NCBI GenBank assembly: GCA_905207905.1
Contig: CAJLNC010000001.1
Span: forward strand, 1-64,000
Source of the DNA: an uncultured Lachnospiraceae bacterium
Lineage (GTDB): Bacteria > Bacillota_A > Clostridia > Lachnospirales > Lachnospiraceae
DNA: 64,000 nt
Direction: 5' to 3'
Part shown: in pieces, positions 59,346 through 64,000 of the stretch
How positions within the stretch are numbered: position 1 is the first letter of the stretch
How the letters are laid out: each line of letters starts with the position of its first letter
Program-made: the position numbers and the translations under genes
The notes under the pieces: model-generated
What the model saw: the letters and a program-made list of their open reading frames with translations, nothing else
What the model was told of the DNA's origin: nothing
Databases searched by the model: none

Positions 59346-60746
59346 TTGATTAAAGATAATCAAAAATATTTTAATCGGCTGCACGTACTCATTGATGCGC
59401 TGGTGATTACATTTTCCTATGTGCTTGCCTGGTTTATCCAGATCCATATTTTTGTAAGGGGGACAGCGGGAACTCTTTCGGTTCAGACCTACATGTCCGC
59501 TCTGATCTTTCTGGTTCCGGGCTTTCTGATCCTATATTACGGCTTCAATCTCTATACGCCCAAGCGGGTTCAGGGACGGCGGCTGGAGGCGGCCAATATT
59601 TTCAGTGCCAACATGATCGGAATGCTGGTGTTTATGTTTGTGCTGTATATGATCAACGAACCGGATTTCTCCCGGCCCATGGTGATTATGTTTATTGGGA
59701 TCAACGTCACTCTCACTGTGATCGAGCGGAATGTAATCCGCATGGTGCTTATGAATATCCGGCGCCGGGGCATGAACTTAAAGCACATTATTCTGGTTGG
59801 CTACAGCCGGGCGGCGGAGGAATACATTGACCGGATTGTACAGAACCCTCAGTGGGGATATCAGGTGAATGGGATTTTGGATGACTTTGTCCGTCCCGGC
59901 ACCACCTACAAAAATATCAAGGTTGTAGGGAATATTCAGGATCTGGAGCGGGTTTTAAGCAGAATCAATCTGGACGAGATCGCCATTACCCTGGGGCTGA
60001 ATGAGTACTATAAGTTAAAATCTATTGTGGCAGTGTGCGAGAAATCAGGAGTTCACACGAAATTTGTTCCTGACTATATTGATATTATTCCCACCAGACC
60101 TTATACGGAGGATCTGCTGGGGCTTCCGGTAATTAATATCCGTCATGTGCCTCTTACCAACACCTTCAATATGATGGTGAAGCGGTCGATGGACATTGTA
60201 GGATCCTTTCTGGCTATCCTTTTGTTTTCGCCGGTCATGCTTTTGACGGCGATGGCCATTAAGGCCACTTCGCCGGGGCCTCTGATCTTTACCCAGGTGC
60301 GGGTGGGACTTCACAACCGGCCCTTTAAGATGTACAAGTTCCGTTCCATGGAGGTGCAGAGCGTTCGGGATGAGAAGAAGGGATGGACCACAAAGGATGA
60401 TCCCAGGGTCACCAGAATTGGAAAGCTGATCCGAAAGACCAGCATTGACGAGCTTCCACAGCTGTTTAACGTATTGAAGGGAGATATGAGTCTGGTAGGC
60501 CCAAGGCCGGAGCGCCCTCAGTATGTGGAAAAGTTCCGGGAGGAGATCCCAAGATACATGGTAAAGCATCAGGTACGGCCGGGAATGACCGGCTGGGCTC
60601 AGATTAACGGGTATCGAGGGAATACTTCTATCAAGCGGAGAATCGAGCATGATATCTATTATATTGAAAACTGGACGGTGGGGCTGGATATCAAGATCCT
60701 GGTCCTGACAGTGTTTAAAGGTTTTATCAACAAGAATGCCTATTAG
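59346..60746 (+). CDS. Undecaprenyl-phosphate sugar phosphotransferase (initiating enzyme 2)
   Basis: A 466-residue WcaJ/CpsE-like enzyme with N-terminal TM helices (about 10-120), a Rossmann-like CoA-binding-type domain ([13 protein letters not shown]) and the C-terminal sugar-transferase domain ([33 protein letters not shown]). It is a second enzyme of the same class as the product of 38850, so the locus encodes two initiating steps. The start is TTG at 59346 with GAGGTGAG at 59333-59340; TTG use may keep its level low. Confidence 0.93.
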   Translation: MIKDNQKYFNRLHVLIDALVITFSYVLAWFIQIHIFVRGTAGTLSVQTYMSALIFLVPGFLILYYGFNLYTPKRVQGRRLEAANIFSANMIGMLVFMFVLYMINEPDFSRPMVIMFIGINVTLTVIERNVIRMVLMNIRRRGMNLKHIILVGYSRAAEEYIDRIVQNPQWGYQVNGILDDFVRPGTTYKNIKVVGNIQDLERVLSRINLDEIAITLGLNEYYKLKSIVAVCEKSGVHTKFVPDYIDIIPTRPYTEDLLGLPVINIRHVPLTNTFNMMVKRSMDIVGSFLAILLFSPVMLLTAMAIKATSPGPLIFTQVRVGLHNRPFKMYKFRSMEVQSVRDEKKGWTTKDDPRVTRIGKLIRKTSIDELPQLFNVLKGDMSLVGPRPERPQYVEKFREEIPRYMVKHQVRPGMTGWAQINGYRGNTSIKRRIEHDIYYIENWTVGLDIKILVLTVFKGFINKNAY

Positions 60747-60773
60747 GGGCAGAGCGCAGAAAGGAGCGTTGTT

Positions 60774-62321
60774 ATGTCAGATACACCCAGAAACGATGAG
60801 AGCATCCGGGAAAACGAACATCAGTCTCAGTATCGGGATGCCATAGGGAACAAAGAGGCTTACCGTCCGTTGGGGACAGAGGAGAACTGGGAGCAGAAAG
60901 CTCCTTCCGGTTATGAAGAAAAGGATAACAGGAGGAATGACCGGCAGGGCGCTGAGGACGGCACAGGAGCGCATCAGCAGAGCTTTGAAGAAAATGGAGA
61001 GGAAAGCAGTGATCAGCCGGGCTATGGCGGGAACCCAGGAGGCTATCAGCAAGGATATGCCGGAAATGCAGGAGGTTATCAGCAAGGGTATGCGGGAACC
61101 CCAGGAGGCTATCAGCCGGGCTATGGCGGGAACCCAGGAGGTTATCAACAGAATTTTGCCGGGAATGCGGGAGGCTATCAGCAGAACGTTGGTGGAAAAG
61201 CAGGCGGCCGCGGGCAGAATTTTCAGGGCAACCCAGGTGGTTACGGACCGGGATACGGGCCTCAGGGAGGCCGACAGCAGAATTTCCAGGGCAGTTACGG
61301 AAACGGAAAGCCGCCGAAGAAGAAAAAGCGCAGAAAGGTTCTGTTTATTGTAGAAATTCTTGTTCTTTTGATTTTGGCGCTGGGACTGTTCCTGTTTGTG
61401 CAGCTGGGACGGATCGACCGTGTGAAGCTGAAGGATATTTTAGTGAATGAAGGAGCAGGGAGCCAGAGCGGATATCAGAATATTGTGGTGTACGGCGTGG
61501 ACTCCCGTCAGGATCAGCTCACCAAAGACAGCCACAGCGATACCATTGTGATCTGCAGCATCAATAAAAAGACAAAAGAGATCAAGATGGTGTCCGTATA
61601 CCGGGATACCTATCTGGATAATACCAACGGAGAGTACCGCAAGGCAACAGAGTGTTATTATTTCGGCGGTCCGGAGCGCTCTATCAATATGCTGAATACC
61701 AATCTGGATCTGAATATTACAGATTATGTGACCGTAAACTTTAATGCAGTGGTGGAAGCAGTGGATCGTCTGGGAGGAATCGACCTGGAGATTACAGAGG
61801 AAGAGCTGAAGTGGCTCAACGGCTATCAGTACGACCAGGTGGAAAATTCTCAGGTGCAGGCAGAGTATGAGCCTCTTCCCGCAGCCGGGTATCAGCACTT
61901 AAACGGCAATCAGGCGCTGGCCTACAGCCGGATCCGCTACACGGAAGGATATGATTTTAAGCGGACAGAACGGCAGCGGACGGTGATGATGAAGATTTTT
62001 GAGAAGGCAAAGACCCAGGGCGTACCTGCGCTGCTGTCCATGGTGGACGCTATGCTTCCCATGGTCTCCACCAGTCTTTCCAATACAGAGCTGATCAGCC
62101 TGGCTTCCGGCATTGCAGGATATACCATCGGTGAAAACACCGGATTCCCCTTTGACCAGTATGCTACTCAGGTGGACGGTTCGGATGTGGTGGTGCCTGT
62201 GAATTTGGCAGCCAATGTGACACAGCTTCATCAGTTCCTCTTTGGAGAGGAGAACTACACGCCTTCCCAGAAGGTTCAGGAGATCAGCAATACGATTATT
62301 AATTATACAGGGATTCAATAA
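60774..62321 (+). CDS. LytR-CpsA-Psr family glycopolymer ligase with Gly/Tyr/Gln repeat tail
   Basis: A 515-residue LCP protein, expected to attach undecaprenyl-linked glycan to peptidoglycan outside the cell. The N-terminal cytosolic part of about 185 residues is disordered; residues 83-170 hold eight units of an 11-residue repeat (GYAGNPGGYQQ type). A basic stretch (PPKKKKRRK) and a TM helix (189-212) follow, then the LCP catalytic domain with SDTIVICS, SVYRDTYLD and AYSRIRY. It is the natural last step for either glycan made here. Confidence 0.93.
   Translation: MSDTPRNDESIRENEHQSQYRDAIGNKEAYRPLGTEENWEQKAPSGYEEKDNRRNDRQGAEDGTGAHQQSFEENGEESSDQPGYGGNPGGYQQGYAGNAGGYQQGYAGTPGGYQPGYGGNPGGYQQNFAGNAGGYQQNVGGKAGGRGQNFQGNPGGYGPGYGPQGGRQQNFQGSYGNGKPPKKKKRRKVLFIVEILVLLILALGLFLFVQLGRIDRVKLKDILVNEGAGSQSGYQNIVVYGVDSRQDQLTKDSHSDTIVICSINKKTKEIKMVSVYRDTYLDNTNGEYRKATECYYFGGPERSINMLNTNLDLNITDYVTVNFNAVVEAVDRLGGIDLEITEEELKWLNGYQYDQVENSQVQAEYEPLPAAGYQHLNGNQALAYSRIRYTEGYDFKRTERQRTVMMKIFEKAKTQGVPALLSMVDAMLPMVSTSLSNTELISLASGIAGYTIGENTGFPFDQYATQVDGSDVVVPVNLAANVTQLHQFLFGEENYTPSQKVQEISNTIINYTGIQ
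61020..61280 (+). repeat. 33-base coding tandem repeats in the LCP gene
   Basis: Seven 33-base units and one 30-base unit in frame, starting at 61020, each encoding 11 (or 10) residues. Units differ mostly at third positions and at A/P/G residues, so they are aged rather than freshly duplicated. Repeat number may vary between strains by slippage or recombination. Confidence 0.9.
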
Positions 62322-63238
62322 TGAAGAATTTATCAGTGACAGTGGTGATTCCCACTTACCGGCCGGATGAAAAGTTTAAAAAGCTGCTTTCCAGGCTGGA
62401 AAAGCAGACAAGACCGCCGGAGCGGATCCTGATCATCAACACCGAGGAGCAGTATTTTTCCTGGCAGGCAGTGGATGGAATTCGGGGAGCGTCGGTACTT
62501 CACATTGGGAAGAAGGAGTTTGACCATGGAGGAACCAGAGATCTGGGAGTCAGGATGGCGGATACGGATCTGGTGGTATTTATGACTATGGATGCGATAC
62601 CAGCAGATACGCATCTTCTTGAGAACCTGACAGCGCCCTTTGAGGAGGAGCGGGTGTGCGCCGCCTATGCCAGACAGCTTCCAGATAAGGACTGCAGTCC
62701 CCTGGAGGCTTATACCAGAAGATTTAATTATGGCCAGGAGAGCCGTATAAAGACAAAGGCGGATCTTCCAGAGCTGGGCATCAAGACTTTCTTCTGTTCC
62801 AATGTGTGCGCCGCCTATCGGCGCAGTACTTATCTGGAACTTGGAGGCTTTGAAAGGCCTACCATCTTTAACGAGGATATGATCTTTGCAGGAAAACTGA
62901 TCCAGGCAGACCGGGCGGTGGCTTACTGTGCCGGGGCCAGGGTGATCCACTCTCATAATTATACCGGGGTTCAGCAGTTTCGCAGAAACTTTGACCTGGG
63001 GGTATCCCAGGCAGATCATCCGGAGATTTTTTCCATGGCAAAATCGGAGACAGAAGGGCTTAAGATGGTGAAACAGACTGCCAGATGGCTGATCTCAACC
63101 AAAAAAGCCTGGCTGCTGCCAAGCCTGGTGTGGCAGAGCGGCTGCAAGTTTTTAGGATACCGCCTGGGGAAAAATTATAAGAAGCTTTCCAGAAGATTCA
63201 TTGGATTTTGTACCATGAATCCGGAATATTGGACATAG
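62321..63238 (+). CDS. Family 2 glycosyltransferase, rhamnosyltransferase-like
   Basis: A 305-residue GT-A enzyme: VTVVIPTYRPDEKF, KEFDHGGTRDLGVRM and FMTMDAIPAD are the variants seen in rhamnosyltransferases such as RfbF-like enzymes, and NEDMIFAGKLI holds the catalytic acid. It resembles the enzyme at 45816. The ATG shares one base with the LCP stop (TAATG), so the two are translationally coupled. Confidence 0.88.
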   Translation: MKNLSVTVVIPTYRPDEKFKKLLSRLEKQTRPPERILIINTEEQYFSWQAVDGIRGASVLHIGKKEFDHGGTRDLGVRMADTDLVVFMTMDAIPADTHLLENLTAPFEEERVCAAYARQLPDKDCSPLEAYTRRFNYGQESRIKTKADLPELGIKTFFCSNVCAAYRRSTYLELGGFERPTIFNEDMIFAGKLIQADRAVAYCAGARVIHSHNYTGVQQFRRNFDLGVSQADHPEIFSMAKSETEGLKMVKQTARWLISTKKAWLLPSLVWQSGCKFLGYRLGKNYKKLSRRFIGFCTMNPEYWT

Positions 63239-63256
63239 AATAAACACAATTACCTG

Positions 63257-63279
63257 TTACACTGTGGTTCACAGTGTAA
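63257..63279. promoter_or_regulatory. Perfect palindrome at the htrA-like ribosome site
   Basis: TTACACTGTG and CACAGTGTAA (10 bp, 3-base spacer). The last two bases overlap the AAGGAG ribosome site (63278-63283). It could be a repressor operator or an RNA hairpin that hides the ribosome site. No T-run follows, so it is not a terminator. Confidence 0.5.
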
Positions 63280-63292
63280 GGAGTGATTTCAA

Positions 63293-64000
63293 ATGGATGA
63301 AAACAGAGAGTACAAAGACCGCCCATCCCATTCCGGCAAACGGCCATCCTGGCCGGGCGTTGTAATGTTGGGGGTGGTGACAGCAGGTGTTCTAGGCAGC
63401 GTGATCTTTTCCTTTACCGAGGGCGATGTGATAGGAATTCCTTCGGTGAAGGAGCTGCTGGAGGGAACAGAAAATATAAAAGAATCAGGAGCGAAGCTGC
63501 AGTCGGAGGAGCAGCAGGGACTGTATCTGGGAGAGACGGATCAAACCCAGTCGTTATCCGGAGAGAGGCCGAGAGGCCCCCTGGACGTGTCAGATGTGGT
63601 AGTTGCTACCATGCCCAGTATTGTGGCCATTACCAGTGAGACGGTGCAGGTGGTTGAGTCTTATTTTTATGGGACTGTGGAGATCCCGGAGGAGAGCAGC
63701 GGTTCCGGGATTATTATAGGGAAAAATGACCAGGAGTTTTTAATCGCCACAAATTACCATGTAGTGAAAGATGCAGATACCATGACCGTGTGCTTCAGCG
63801 CAGGGGAAGATTACGCAGAAGACGCTATCGTTTCTGCTAAGATTAAGGGCCGGGATACTGCCAGGGATCTGGCTGTGGTGGCAGTGGAAGAGCAGGATGT
63901 GCCAAGGAAAATCCGGGACATGATCCAGGTAGCGGTACTTGGGGATTCTGATGAACTGCAGGTAGGACAGCAGGCGATTGCGATTGGAAACGCATTAGGC
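63293..64000 (+). CDS. HtrA/DegP-like serine protease, 3' end cut by window
   Basis: The first 236 codons of a membrane-anchored trypsin-like protease, open to the window end. A short cytosolic lead precedes a TM helix (about 24-42), a Gln/Glu/Ser-rich linker (about 50-100) and the protease domain with catalytic H156 (TNYHVV) and D192 (ARDLAVV). The active-site serine and any PDZ domain would lie beyond 64000. HtrA proteases degrade or refold misfolded exported proteins, fitting a locus of heavy envelope traffic. AAGGAG lies 9 bases before the ATG. Confidence 0.85.
   Translation, partial: MDENREYKDRPSHSGKRPSWPGVVMLGVVTAGVLGSVIFSFTEGDVIGIPSVKELLEGTENIKESGAKLQSEEQQGLYLGETDQTQSLSGERPRGPLDVSDVVVATMPSIVAITSETVQVVESYFYGTVEIPEESSGSGIIIGKNDQEFLIATNYHVVKDADTMTVCFSAGEDYAEDAIVSAKIKGRDTARDLAVVAVEEQDVPRKIRDMIQVAVLGDSDELQVGQQAIAIGNALG

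Noticed and set aside
61020..61280. Regular 33-base repeats suggesting a CRISPR array
   Set aside because: Units are contiguous without spacers, keep the reading frame of the LCP gene and encode an 11-residue repeat.

Overview
The window looks like a low-to-mid GC, Gram-positive, anaerobic Clostridia chromosome, most likely Lachnospiraceae; no rRNA or tRNA is present to fix this. The case rests on the gene order priA-def-fmt-yugP-rsmB-rlmN-prpC-prkC-rsgA-rpe-thiN, a CdaA/CdaR pair, a meso-DAP type MurE, a stand-alone ferredoxin-family C-terminal domain, strong AGGAGG ribosome sites and TTGnnn-17-TATAAT promoters. Almost all genes lie on the + strand; one L,D-transpeptidase gene is on the - strand.

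Layout. 1-5721: the end of an ABC importer operon (permease), an MBOAT acyltransferase with an SGNH-like partner, and an OmpR/HK two-component system. 5722-6185: a 464-base noncoding stretch with a large inverted repeat, further stem-loops and the murE promoter. 6186-20286: murE, then the conserved translation/cell-wall signalling cluster (priA to thiN), closed by a terminator. 20331-30763: ychF, lgt, mreB, recD2, comFC, two membrane proteins, cdaA-cdaR and an HPr-like gene, closed by a strong terminator. 30764-30815: a second copy of a palindromic repeat also found at 30-79.

31121-36917 is a metal-related island: a CsoR-type repressor, an orphan ferredoxin-family C-terminal domain, then (after a terminator/attenuator) methyltransferase, WrbA-like flavodoxin, FecCD permease, ABC ATPase, a binding protein lacking a lipobox, and an FmdE-family protein. 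The tight overlaps suggest one transport-and-processing operon for a metal chelate or metallo-cofactor. A bidirectional terminator separates it from the L,D-transpeptidase.

38675 to the end is a surface glycan locus. The first half (38850-54157) looks like an ABC-transporter-dependent pathway: initiating sugar-phosphate transferase, glycosyltransferases, Wzm/Wzt with a carbohydrate-binding tail, a methyltransferase-kinase fusion resembling chain-capping WbdD, a WsaF-like glycosyltransferase, an epimerase, a GT-C protein, a double GT-B protein and an ATP-grasp enzyme with an unusual tail. A promoter followed by a compact structured RNA precedes wzm. The second half (54232 on) has its own promoter, an ArnE/ArnF-like SMR pair, a close WecE homologue (dTDP-Fuc4N synthesis), more glycosyltransferases, a second initiating transferase, an LCP ligase with a Gly/Tyr/Gln repeat tail, and the start of an HtrA-like protease cut by the window edge.
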